Numbered from the stretch's first letter, positions 1-6,220 are shown. The stretch is 7,604 bases of DNA from Candidatus Nitrosopumilus sp. (GCA_029860565.1 JAOUAY010000047.1:1-7604), one strand, 5' to 3'. Notes: generated by a model not told the origin, from the sequence alone. Translations and numbers: made by a program.

Positions 1-814
1 GAATTAATTCTTCTTTTTGTAATTTAGATTCTTTCAGTACATCTTCTCTTTCTTTTTTGATTTTATCTAGAACAGAAAGTGTCTCAATTTCTATTTTCTT
101 GAGTTCATTCTTTTGTTCGGTAATTTGTTTAAATTGGTTAATATTGGAAGCGATTTTTTCGCGTTCTATTTTAATTTGAGAATCTAGATCACGATTCACA
201 GATTCAATTTGTTTTTTTTGTTCTTGACTTGTTTGTTTTATTTTTGATAATTCTGTATTTTCAGGCTCAAAGGGCATAGTTTCTTTTACATTATTTTCTG
301 CAAGATTATTCTGATTGGCATTGTTAGATTCATGTGTAACAGATTTGTTTTCATCCCAATCTTTAGGCAATGCACCTTTCATGTTCAATGTGTCTTTAGA
401 TGATTGATTTTCATCTTTAGTTTCAGCTAGTGTAACTTTTTCATCAACATGCAAACTGGCAGAATCATGTGATGTTTCATCTAATTTTTTCTGAAGATAA
501 ATTTGATCAGACTGGTACAAAAATTTGCCTTTTAGCAGTAAGTCATAGATGGATTGAAGTCGTCCATAATCCCCAGATCCAGAATCAATTAATTTTTTAA
601 CCAAAGGCAAAAGAGGATTGGGAGAAACATCTTCATTTTTAAATATAATTGGAGAACCTAATAATTTTTCAAGATACAGTTGATCTGAATTAAACAGTGG
701 TTTGTTATGTCTTAAAGATTCACGAATATTGTCTAATCTGCCAGCATCGTATTTACCAGCCTCAATTAGGTTGTCTATTTCCTCTATGATTTCTGAAATT
801 GTTAATTCAACCAT
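1..814 (-). CDS. Unrecognised protein with duplicated GRL/SD-YL helical motif and coiled coil (C-terminus outside window)
   Basis: I do not recognise a named family. Reading the minus strand from the ATG at 814 gives 271 open codons with no stop before the window edge, so the C-terminus is missing. Residues 13-52 and 72-111 are two copies of one motif of about 40 residues: a helix ending in G, then D-x-GRL-x-x-I, a second helix, then (L/Y)-x-SD-x-x-YL. Residues about 112-190 are polar and low in complexity (many N, S, E, K), probably a disordered linker. From about 190 on, the chain is rich in K, E, Q and I with heptad-like spacing and should form a long coiled coil. There is no signal peptide or membrane segment, so it is likely cytoplasmic. 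The start is supported by GAGGTT at 829-824, nine bases before the ATG; the only nearby alternative ATG stops after two codons. It is divergent from the sugar dehydrogenase. A structural or scaffold role is possible, but function is unknown. Confidence 0.85.
   Translation of the reverse strand, partial: MVELTISEIIEEIDNLIEAGKYDAGRLDNIRESLRHNKPLFNSDQLYLEKLLGSPIIFKNEDVSPNPLLPLVKKLIDSGSGDYGRLQSIYDLLLKGKFLYQSDQIYLQKKLDETSHDSASLHVDEKVTLAETKDENQSSKDTLNMKGALPKDWDENKSVTHESNNANQNNLAENNVKETMPFEPENTELSKIKQTSQEQKKQIESVNRDLDSQIKIEREKIASNINQFKQITEQKNELKKIEIETLSVLDKIKKEREDVLKESKLQKEELI
482..778 (-). repeat. Two-copy ~40-residue protein motif inside the first gene
   Basis: Copy 1 is encoded at 778-659 (residues 13-52) and copy 2 at 601-482 (residues 72-111), with about 19 residues between them. 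Both share a leading hydrophobic helix (IDNLIEAG versus VKKLIDSG), D-x-GRL-x-x-I, K-(P/F)-L-(F/Y)-x-SDQ-x-YL and a terminal K-L. The copies have diverged clearly at DNA level, so this is an old domain duplication rather than recent slippage. Confidence 0.75.
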
Positions 815-1100
815 TTATTTCATAACCTCATCATTTTTGTTGATATAAAGACAGTGTAAAAAAACTTTTGAATTTACATTATGAGTATAATGGCAAACGA
901 TCAAATAAGTTCATGAGAGGACAAAATAATGAATTTGCCTTCAATTTACCATCCATTTTGTCAAAAGTGTATAATTATATTTTAAAATCAAAATCTCAAA
1001 CATTACGATAACCGTCATATTTCCACAACTGAATTAAGAGAGAGATTCTATTTTTCCTACAATCAACAGCCTTAATTGTAAAAATAATACAGCAATTCTA
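815..1100. other. Divergent intergenic spacer, 286 bases
   Basis: This AT-rich spacer separates the divergent minus-strand gene and the sugar dehydrogenase. It holds TATA-like stretches for both directions: CTTTATATC on the minus strand at 850-842, another minus-strand TTATAC near 889-884, and plus-strand TATAATTATATTTTAA around 970-985. If the last one drives the sugar dehydrogenase, the leader would be roughly 90 bases. A closer weak plus-strand candidate is TTAATTGTAAAA near 1072-1083. A possible 18-codon open frame at 929-985 is discussed in the findings. I see no RNA gene or convincing hairpin here. Confidence 0.6.
842..850 (-). promoter_or_regulatory. Candidate TATA box for the first minus-strand gene
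   Basis: The minus strand reads CTTTATATC, centred about 32 bases before the ATG at 814. With usual archaeal spacing, transcription would begin only a few bases before the start codon. That would leave the GAGGTT motif (829-824) outside the transcript. The second box at 889-884 would instead give a leader of about 45 bases that includes it. The sequence alone does not decide between them. Confidence 0.4.
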
Positions 1101-2567
1101 TTGAAAGAGGTTATTTTTGCATCTTTGTTGTTTTTAGTAATTCCTTTAGCTTATGCACAAGATTATCCAGAGTATAATGTAACAATTCAAACAGTAGCAA
1201 ATAATTTAACCATCCCATGGAGTATTGACTGGACTCCAGATGGAACAATATTGTTCACTGAAAGAGACGGGCATCTCAGAGTTGTAAAAGATGGACAGTT
1301 GTTAGAAGATCCATTACTTTCACTGGGGGTTGGCGGTGTTGAGGGAGGAATGCTAGGTATTGCAGTTGATCCAAATTATTTAGAAAACAATTACATCTAC
1401 ATCTACTATACTTACAATGAATTTTTATCAACATCAAACAAACTAGTTCGCTATCAACTATCTGATGGTGTATTGGTTGAGGACAAAGTGTTGCTTGAGG
1501 GAATTCCTGGAGGGCCATTTCATGACGGCGGTAGAATTCAGTTCGGTCCAGATGAAAAACTGTACGTTACAACAGGCGAAGCAGGAAATCCAGATTTGTC
1601 TCAAGATCTTAATTCTTTGGGTGGAAAAATTCTAAGAATTAATTCAGATGGGACAATTCCAAAAGATAATCCATGGGACAATTCTCCAGTTTATTCAATA
1701 GGTCACAGAAATCCACAAGGGATAGATTGGGATGAATATGGAAATCTTGTAGCTACAGAGCATGGACCTTCTGGATGGAGAGGAGTAGCACGAGATGAGA
1801 TTAATGTGATAATTCCAGGCACAAATTATGGTTGGCCTGACATTATTGGTGATGAAACAGCCAAAGGCTTGCAAAATCCAATTCTTCACACAGGTGATGA
1901 CACGTGGGCCCCATCAGGTGCAGAATTTTACTATGGAGATAAATTTCCAGATTGGACTGGAAAATATTTTGTTGCAACACTAAGAGGAAGCCATTTGCAT
2001 GTAATTGACTTTGATTTGCAAAACAACATCATCCTATCAGATGAAAAATTATTCCAAGATGAATTTGGAAGATTAAGAGATGTGCAAACAGGACCAGATG
2101 GTTTTTTGTATATTCTTACCAGTAATCAAGACGGACGAGGATCTCCAGAATCTGATGATGACAGGATTCTTAGGATCGTTCCATTAAATAATGGAGTTGA
2201 CAATTTTGAGAAATGCATTACAGCTGGTAATCCTGCAATGGAATCACATCCAAGGCAATGCAGAACTGAAGACGGTAAACATTTTGTTGAAGCGATCTCA
2301 AAAATTCCAGATTGGGTAAGAGAAATTGCAAGGTGGTGGTCTTTAACTCAAATTTCAGATGAGGAATTTACAACAGGCCTTCAATATCTAATACAACAAG
2401 AGATTATTACTATGAAAAAGGAAATAACATCTGAAGCAGAATCTGAACCAATCTTACCATCATGGTTAAGAAAAAATGCCGGATGGTGGAGTCAAGGATT
2501 ACTCCCTGATGATGAATTTTTCAAAAACATCCAATGGATGATTAACAATGATTTTATCAAATTATAA
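1101..2567 (+). CDS. Secreted PQQ-dependent sugar (aldose/sorbosone-type) dehydrogenase with two C-terminal W-W modules
   Basis: This 488-residue protein belongs to the glucose/sorbosone dehydrogenase beta-propeller family, soluble quinoproteins that oxidise aldose sugars using PQQ. Residues 1-19 form a Sec signal peptide (one Lys, a hydrophobic core, then AYA before QD), so it acts outside the membrane. The propeller spans about 27-362. Family signatures seen are IPWSIDW (38-44), GGMLGIAVDP (82-91), HDGGRIQFGPD (141-151, holding the expected catalytic His141), GHRNPQG (201-207, with the Arg expected to contact PQQ), EHGP (220-223) and TNYGWP (241-246). A Cys pair (372, 387) encloses an AGNP-x-MES-x-PRQC segment. 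Two W-W modules follow (402-437 and 452-487). The start is TTG: the frame upstream is open only back to the TAA at 1035 and contains no ATG, GTG or other TTG, and TTG places the signal peptide correctly. True substrate and PQQ use are inferred from the family. Confidence 0.9.
   Translation: MKEVIFASLLFLVIPLAYAQDYPEYNVTIQTVANNLTIPWSIDWTPDGTILFTERDGHLRVVKDGQLLEDPLLSLGVGGVEGGMLGIAVDPNYLENNYIYIYYTYNEFLSTSNKLVRYQLSDGVLVEDKVLLEGIPGGPFHDGGRIQFGPDEKLYVTTGEAGNPDLSQDLNSLGGKILRINSDGTIPKDNPWDNSPVYSIGHRNPQGIDWDEYGNLVATEHGPSGWRGVARDEINVIIPGTNYGWPDIIGDETAKGLQNPILHTGDDTWAPSGAEFYYGDKFPDWTGKYFVATLRGSHLHVIDFDLQNNIILSDEKLFQDEFGRLRDVQTGPDGFLYILTSNQDGRGSPESDDDRILRIVPLNNGVDNFEKCITAGNPAMESHPRQCRTEDGKHFVEAISKIPDWVREIARWWSLTQISDEEFTTGLQYLIQQEIITMKKEITSEAESEPILPSWLRKNAGWWSQGLLPDDEFFKNIQWMINNDFIKL
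2304..2561 (+). repeat. Duplicated ~36-residue W-W module at the C-terminus of the sugar dehydrogenase
   Basis: Copy 1 (2304-2411, residues 402-437) and copy 2 (2454-2561, residues 452-487) share the pattern (I/L)P-x-W-(V/L)-R-x-x-A-x-WW-(S), then a D-(D/E)-EF element, then (L/I)QWM-like or LQYL-like and I-I-x-x-(E/D)-x-I. From memory, modules of this type recur at the ends of many thaumarchaeal exported proteins. The role is not established; surface attachment or a protein contact is a guess. Confidence 0.75.
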
Positions 2568-2608
2568 TTCTGATCGCAAGTAATTAGCATCATTTGAGAT
2601 GTGGGATC

Positions 2609-2620
2609 TTCTTTTTATTT
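2609..2620 (+). terminator. T-rich tract downstream of the sugar dehydrogenase
   Basis: TTCTTTTTATTT begins about 42 bases after the stop codon. Archaeal transcription often ends at such T-runs without a hairpin. The same tract sits about 26 bases upstream of the candidate RNA at 2643, so it could instead act as that RNA's TATA-like element. Both readings are inferred from sequence only. Confidence 0.35.
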
Positions 2621-2642
2621 GATAACTGCATATAGTATACAA

Positions 2643-2744
2643 GAAAGCTGACACAATATCCCATTGTCAAAATGCTGGTAGTTGTTTACCGGTCTGAGCA
2701 TACAGCTGGGCTGCGTAAAGATTAATCCGCGATAGTCAGCTTTC
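2643..2744 (+). ncRNA. Candidate structured non-coding RNA, ~102 nt, unrecognised family
   Basis: The ends form a perfect 10-bp helix: GAAAGCTGAC (2643-2652) with GTCAGCTTTC (2735-2744). Inside, three hairpins fit without conflict. ACAAT/ATTGT (2653-2657/2663-2667) has a 5-base loop. ATGCT/AGCAT (2672-2676/2697-2701) continues as GGTA/TACC (2677-2680/2687-2690) with a one-sided GGTCTG bulge. CAGC/GCTG (2703-2706/2710-2713) has an alternative TGCG/CGCG (2712-2715/2728-2731). I count 46 G+C in 102 bases, against about 31% in the 75 bases before and 21% in the 28 bases after. A T/A-rich tract lies at the right distance for a promoter. It does not match tRNA, 5S, SRP or RNase P RNA as I know them. 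It could be a free small RNA or a 5' leader element of the DUF72 gene. The strand is assigned from that promoter placement. Confidence 0.5.
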
Positions 2745-2755
2745 AAATATTAAAA
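2744..2755 (+). promoter_or_regulatory. Candidate TATA box for the DUF72 gene
   Basis: CAAATATTAAAA is centred about 24 bases before the ATG at 2773, which would give a nearly leaderless transcript. It begins right at the end of the candidate RNA stem. This favours separate transcription of the RNA and the DUF72 gene, though read-through is not excluded. Confidence 0.4.
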
Positions 2756-2772
2756 ACATTGCAAAGAGTACA

Positions 2773-3564
2773 ATGAATATCAAGATTGGCTGTACTGGTT
2801 GGAGTTACCAAGGTTGGTCAGGAACGTTTTATCCTAAAAATCTAAAGAGTTCAGATTGGCTAAAATATTATTCTCAGCTTTTTGAGATTACTGAGATAAA
2901 CTCTACATTTTATAAAATTCCATCTCAAGAGATTGTAAGACGATGGGACGCTGATACCCCAAGACATTTTAGATTTACAGCGAAATTTCCATCAATAATT
3001 ACGCATGAAAAGAGACTAGGAAGGATAAATTCAGAAATTTTTTCATTTTTGGCATCACTTTCTCCGATTTATGAGAAGGTTTCAGCCCTAGTTTTGCAAT
3101 TACCACCATCATTATCATTTGAGGAGGCAAAACCAAGACTGGAAGAACTCTTTGATATACTGCCTGATGATTTTCTATATCCAATTGAAGGAAGACATGA
3201 ATCATGGTTTTCAGATGATGCAATCACATATCTCAAACAAAACAAACATTGTCTTGTATGGAATGAAGTTGCAGGAGTAAATAATCCAATGCCAGTGACT
3301 TCAAACTATCTTTATGTTAGATTGATTGGAGATCGTTCCATTCCAGATTCAGAGTTTGGAAAAGTTACAAAAAACAAAAATATGTTGATTAAAAATTGGG
3401 CAAAAAAACTTCAAGAAATTAAAGAGATTCCACTTGCATTTGTAATGGCCAACAACCACTTTGAAGGATTTGGTCCTGCTACTGCAAACTCTTTGAGAAT
3501 GCATCTTGGAATGCGGGAATTGATTTGGGAAGGAAAAAAGCAAAAAACACTAGGAAGTTTTTAG
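2773..3564 (+). CDS. DUF72 / YecE-like TIM-barrel protein
   Basis: This 263-residue protein is a full-length member of the DUF72 family (COG1801, YecE-like), whose members fold as TIM barrels. The biochemical role of the family is not established. Signatures in order are GCTGWSY near the N-terminus (6-12), EINSTFYKIPS (41-51), FTAKFP followed by ITH (68-78), LQLPPSL (108-114), EGRHESWF (139-146), YVRLIGD (181-187) and NNHFEGFGPATAN (227-239). The strongly conserved Glu, Arg, Asn and His residues lie where the family has its presumed active-site pocket. There is no signal or membrane segment, so it is cytoplasmic. The ATG at 2773 puts the GCTGW strand at the usual distance from the N-terminus. 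No ribosome binding site is evident, which suits a leaderless message. It stands alone and converges on the DedA-family gene. Family assignment is secure; function is not. Confidence 0.93.
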   Translation: MNIKIGCTGWSYQGWSGTFYPKNLKSSDWLKYYSQLFEITEINSTFYKIPSQEIVRRWDADTPRHFRFTAKFPSIITHEKRLGRINSEIFSFLASLSPIYEKVSALVLQLPPSLSFEEAKPRLEELFDILPDDFLYPIEGRHESWFSDDAITYLKQNKHCLVWNEVAGVNNPMPVTSNYLYVRLIGDRSIPDSEFGKVTKNKNMLIKNWAKKLQEIKEIPLAFVMANNHFEGFGPATANSLRMHLGMRELIWEGKKQKTLGSF

Positions 3565-3590
3565 AAACAAAAATTATTAAAAGATCAAGC

Positions 3591-3614
3591 ACGTGTTGAG
3601 AAATTTCTACACGT
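3591..3614. repeat. Inverted repeat between convergent genes
   Basis: ACGTGT (3591-3596) and ACACGT (3609-3614) are exact inverted copies. AGA/TCT (3599-3601/3606-3608) extends the stem around an AATT loop, with TG bulged out on the left side. It lies between the ends of two convergent genes (3564 and 3665) and could slow transcription in both directions or bind a regulator. No T-run follows on either strand, so it is not a classical terminator. Apart from this hairpin I see nothing in the 100-base gap. Confidence 0.35.
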
Positions 3615-3664
3615 TATCCATCCAAGCAATAAGATGTTACATTGTATAATGATATTTTCAATAC

Positions 3665-4213
3665 CTAAGGTGATGAAGATATTATACCAGTACCAAATCC
3701 TATGGCCTCACCAAAATAATATCCAGACAAAATTGTTCCAGCAGACCAAATACAAGAACCTGCAAATGTGTATATTACAAATTTTGGAATTTTCATTTTT
3801 AATAATCCTGCAGGAACTGAAATCATTTCTCTCATTACTGGTACCATTCTTCCCAAAAATACTGCCTTGTCCCCATATTTCTCAAACCAGATTTCAACTC
3901 GTTCTAATTTTTTTTCTGATATCTTGACATATTTTAGATAGCGAAGTAAAACAATTCGTCCAAGCTTTAATGCGATAAGGTAGATTGCAGAAGTTCCAAT
4001 GGTAGCACCAATGGCACCAAGAATAATCATCGAAATTAAGCCAATCAAAGGAATTCCTTGTTGTGATGCCAAAAATCCGGCTGTTGGAAATATGGCTAAA
4101 GTGGGAATAGGTGGAATTATAGTCTCAAGTAGGGCTGCCAGAAATATCCCTTCGTAGAGATGATCTCCTAAAAAATCTGCAATCCACACCAGAAAAGAAT
4201 CAAATGGCTCCAT
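3665..4213 (-). CDS. DedA-family (SNARE-associated / VTT-type) membrane protein
   Basis: This 182-residue protein is an integral membrane protein of the DedA family. Bacterial members are linked to membrane homeostasis, lipid flipping and proton-dependent resistance; the archaeal role is inferred. Hydrophobic segments lie at about 20-50, 54-84, 117-137 and 146-178. Family signatures are Glu30 followed by the PPIP re-entrant region (34-37), a small-residue-rich helix (G66-x-x-G69-x-x-x-G73), GRMVP-x-x-R-x-x-x-S-x-PAG (121-136, with the conserved Arg128) and the C-terminal W-x-x-x-x-x-x-x-GY-x-x-G pattern (156-168). It is a little short for the family, with the shortfall at the C-terminus, but the core is intact. 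The ATG at 4213 follows 84 bases after the dehydrogenase stop on the same strand, so co-transcription is possible. A minus-strand TTTAGTA near 4235-4229 is a weak promoter candidate. Confidence 0.9.
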   Translation of the reverse strand: MEPFDSFLVWIADFLGDHLYEGIFLAALLETIIPPIPTLAIFPTAGFLASQQGIPLIGLISMIILGAIGATIGTSAIYLIALKLGRIVLLRYLKYVKISEKKLERVEIWFEKYGDKAVFLGRMVPVMREMISVPAGLLKMKIPKFVIYTFAGSCIWSAGTILSGYYFGEAIGFGTGIISSSP

Positions 4214-4297
4214 TTGCTTCTGACAATGAAATCTTACTAAACTACTTTACGAGTAGAAGCTAAGAAAGGCCAGTCATATTTGGTACTTGTAAAAAAT

Positions 4298-5248
4298 TCA
4301 AGGTTTGAGAAAAACCTTCAAAGTGTCTGGTTTTTTTGCATGCTCTATTGCCTCTGAAAAGTTCTTCAATGGAAAAACAGAATCAACCATGGAGTCAACT
4401 GAAACAATTCCACTTGCAAGTGCATCTATTGCTGGTTTGAACAAACCGCACCTAGATCCAATCAAAGTAACTTCATTTACCACTGTTGGTGTCAAGTCCA
4501 AATTTTCCTTGGACGCTATAGTTGATTTTAATACTACAATTCCACGAGGTTTTATCAATTTCATAGCGTCTGAGAATCCAGAATTACTTCCAGTGGCTTC
4601 TACCACTAAATCAAAAGATTGTTCATCAGTTGGTGCTATTCCAATTTTGATTTTAGTTCCGCCATTAACCAAACTCTCCAGTTTACTTTTGTGTCTACCA
4701 AAACATGTAATGTTAGAGCATGTTAATTTTAAAACTTGGATGATTAGCTGAGCGAGTCTTCCATCGCCAACAACTGCAACACTCCATTGTGGTTGTAATG
4801 ACACTTGTTCTTTAATCTCAAATGCTGCAGCAAGAGGTTCAACAAATACCGCTTGCTCATCAGTAATTGAATCAGGAATGATGTGTAGATTTTTTTCAGG
4901 CAATGAAAGAAATTCAGCAAAAGCCCCATCACGTTTTAAAATTCCAAGTACTGTTCTATTAGGACAATGTCTCTCCATTCCTTTTTCACAGGAATAACAT
5001 TTACCACATCCAACATTGATCTCACCTACAACTCTTTTTCCAACTAATTCAGAATTACTAGATTTTTCAACTGTTCCTACAAACTCATGACCCAAAATTC
5101 CAGCATATTTCATGTAACCTTGAATAATTTCCAAGTCAGTTCCACAGATTCCTGCCAAGTTTACTCTAACTAATGTTTCATCAGAGTTTGGTTCAAGGTA
5201 ATTTTCATCAAAAATCATTTTCTCTCCATCAAAATAGGCAGCATTCAT
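4298..5248 (-). CDS. Zinc-dependent medium-chain alcohol dehydrogenase (MDR superfamily)
   Basis: This 316-residue enzyme has the GroES-like plus Rossmann layout of zinc alcohol/polyol dehydrogenases, NAD(P)-linked oxidoreductases acting on alcohols, sugars or threonine-like substrates; its own substrate cannot be told. Catalytic zinc ligands are Cys35 (in GICGTD) and His54-Glu55 (in GHEF), with Glu137 (in VEPLA) as a likely further ligand. The structural zinc site is complete with Cys81, Cys84, Cys87 and Cys95. The nucleotide-binding turn is VVGDGRLAQ (159-167). It is slightly shorter than the usual 340-350 residues. I chose the ATG at 5248. An open frame continues back to an ATG at 5392, but those 48 extra residues lack family similarity and the longer form would overlap the divergent VOC gene. 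A TATA-like box 28 bases upstream of 5248 supports the short form. The DedA-family gene follows downstream. Confidence 0.92.
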   Translation of the reverse strand: MNAAYFDGEKMIFDENYLEPNSDETLVRVNLAGICGTDLEIIQGYMKYAGILGHEFVGTVEKSSNSELVGKRVVGEINVGCGKCYSCEKGMERHCPNRTVLGILKRDGAFAEFLSLPEKNLHIIPDSITDEQAVFVEPLAAAFEIKEQVSLQPQWSVAVVGDGRLAQLIIQVLKLTCSNITCFGRHKSKLESLVNGGTKIKIGIAPTDEQSFDLVVEATGSNSGFSDAMKLIKPRGIVVLKSTIASKENLDLTPTVVNEVTLIGSRCGLFKPAIDALASGIVSVDSMVDSVFPLKNFSEAIEHAKKPDTLKVFLKP

Positions 5249-5270
5249 GATTGAATAATCATCAGCATCT

Positions 5271-5282
5271 AATTTTAAAATA
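5271..5282 (-). promoter_or_regulatory. Candidate TATA box for the alcohol dehydrogenase
   Basis: The minus strand reads TATTTTAAAATT, centred about 28 bases before the ATG at 5248. This is the spacing expected if transcription begins at or next to the start codon. It is the main sequence evidence for the shorter dehydrogenase start. Confidence 0.5.
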
Positions 5283-5310
5283 GTGAAATTTTCAAAAATT
5301 AAAAAGCGAG

Positions 5311-5319
5311 TTTTAAATA
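5311..5319 (+). promoter_or_regulatory. Candidate TATA box for the VOC gene
   Basis: TTTTAAATA is centred 26 bases before the ATG at 5341, with no ribosome binding motif between them, which suits a leaderless transcript. The minus-strand promoter for the dehydrogenase lies only about 35 bases away in the same 92-base gap, making a compact divergent promoter pair. Confidence 0.55.
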
Positions 5320-5340
5320 ATTTCATAAAAATAGAAAACC

Positions 5341-5706
5341 ATGCCAAGGATTTCTCACTTTGATATTCCAGCAGATGATCCAAAAAGAGCACAAAAATTC
5401 TACAAGGAAGTATTTGGATGGAAATTTAAGAAATGGGACGGTCCAATGGATTACTGGATGGCAAAAACTGGAATCAAAGAGCCTGGAATCGACGGAGGAA
5501 TGTCAAAAAGAATGCCAGGTCAAATTGGGATGACAAATACAATTGATGTTCCGTCAATTGAAAAGTTTTCAAAGAAAATCATGGAGAATGGAGGACAGTT
5601 AATTATCCCCAAAATGGCGATTCCAAAAGTTGGATGGTTTGCACAATGTATGGATACCGAAGGAAACATGTTTGGAATCATAGAAATGGATGAGAAAGCA
5701 GAATAA
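5341..5706 (+). CDS. VOC / glyoxalase-like domain protein
   Basis: This 121-residue single-domain protein belongs to the vicinal oxygen chelate superfamily, which includes glyoxalase I, dioxygenases and resistance proteins. The opening ISHFDIPADDP with AQKFY and FGWKF (4-29) is the typical first beta-alpha-beta unit. A second unit starts at MTNTIDV (64-70) and ends with the DTEGN-MFGIIE element (105-115). Possible metal ligands are His6 and Glu115; the other usual positions are not clearly His or Glu, so enzyme activity is uncertain and it may simply bind a ligand. It is cytoplasmic, with no signal peptide. Proteins of this small subgroup are usually annotated as glyoxalase/bleomycin resistance-like. 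It is divergent from the dehydrogenase and lies 47 bases before archease, which has its own promoter candidate. Confidence 0.88.
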   Translation: MPRISHFDIPADDPKRAQKFYKEVFGWKFKKWDGPMDYWMAKTGIKEPGIDGGMSKRMPGQIGMTNTIDVPSIEKFSKKIMENGGQLIIPKMAIPKVGWFAQCMDTEGNMFGIIEMDEKAE

Positions 5707-5720
5707 TAATAATAACACCT

Positions 5721-5730
5721 AAATTAATAA
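5721..5730 (+). promoter_or_regulatory. Candidate TATA box for archease
   Basis: AAATTAATAA is centred about 28 bases before the TTG at 5754, in the 47-base gap after the VOC gene. It would let archease be transcribed on its own as a leaderless message and supports the TTG as the true start. Confidence 0.4.
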
Positions 5731-5753
5731 TCAGAAAGATTACAAATTTTCAA

Positions 5754-6173
5754 TTGAGCTACAAGTTTTTAGATCATGCAACTGACGCAATAATTGAGGT
5801 TACCGCAAAAGACATCAAAGAAGCATTCTTGATAGCAGCTAATGCAGAAATCAATCTTACACTTGATCAAGATAAAGTAGAGGAGAAAGAAGAGAAGGAA
5901 TTTTCAGCTAGTGGAAAGGACCTACATTATCTTTTGTTTAGCTGGCTTGAAGAAATACCATTTGTGCTAATTACCGAAGGATTTGCAATAAAAAGATTGG
6001 AGTTTGACATTGAAGAAAATGACGGCTATAGGATTAATGCAAAAGCATTTGGTGAAACATTGGATGTCAAAAAACACAATTTCAAAGTGGAGATCAAAGC
6101 TCCCACATTTTATGACATGGAAATCAGGCAGGATAACAACGGTGTTTACATGAGATTTTTGCTTGATTTGTGA
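5754..6173 (+). CDS. Archease, RtcB RNA ligase-activating protein
   Basis: This 139-residue protein matches archease over its whole length. Characterised archeases speed guanylylation and turnover of the RNA ligase RtcB, which joins tRNA exons after intron removal. Signatures are FLDHATDA near the N-terminus (5-12), DLHYLLFSWLEEI (56-68), AFGETLD (98-104) with His108, KAPTFYDMEI (115-124), and the family's terminal L-x-D, here FLLDL. Asp11 and Asp138 sit at the ends where the family keeps acidic residues thought to bind metal. The start is TTG: no ATG or GTG occurs in frame between the VOC stop and this codon, and it gives the normal N-terminal length. Its partner RtcB is not in the window. 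Family assignment is strong; activity is inferred. Confidence 0.92.
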   Translation: MSYKFLDHATDAIIEVTAKDIKEAFLIAANAEINLTLDQDKVEEKEEKEFSASGKDLHYLLFSWLEEIPFVLITEGFAIKRLEFDIEENDGYRINAKAFGETLDVKKHNFKVEIKAPTFYDMEIRQDNNGVYMRFLLDL

Positions 6174-6220
6174 AGTTTGTGAATATTTCTTTGCAATTCC
6201 CTAGAAGAAATTATACGTAT

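Noticed and set aside
2643..2744. Candidate RNA as a tRNA, possibly intron-containing
   Set aside because: There is no T-loop consensus, no recognisable anticodon arm, and the 10-bp closing stem is longer than a tRNA acceptor stem.
2643..2744. Candidate RNA as a box C/D or H/ACA guide RNA
   Set aside because: CTGA occurs twice, but no matching C box is present. No ACA sits at the expected distance after the closing stem, and no clear kink-turn with tandem G-A pairs is visible.
3634..3927. A 97-codon plus-strand open frame over the end of the DedA-family gene
   Set aside because: It is antisense to conserved DedA sequence and its translation is low in complexity with no family features.
4305..4751. 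A 148-codon plus-strand open frame inside the alcohol dehydrogenase gene
   Set aside because: It is antisense to well-conserved dehydrogenase sequence, including the Rossmann region, and its translation shows no family features. It is a shadow of the real gene.
5249..5392. An N-terminal extension of the alcohol dehydrogenase up to an ATG at 5392
   Set aside because: It overlaps the VOC gene on the other strand, has no family similarity, and runs through both promoter candidates. The ATG at 5248 gives a normal GroES-like N-terminus.
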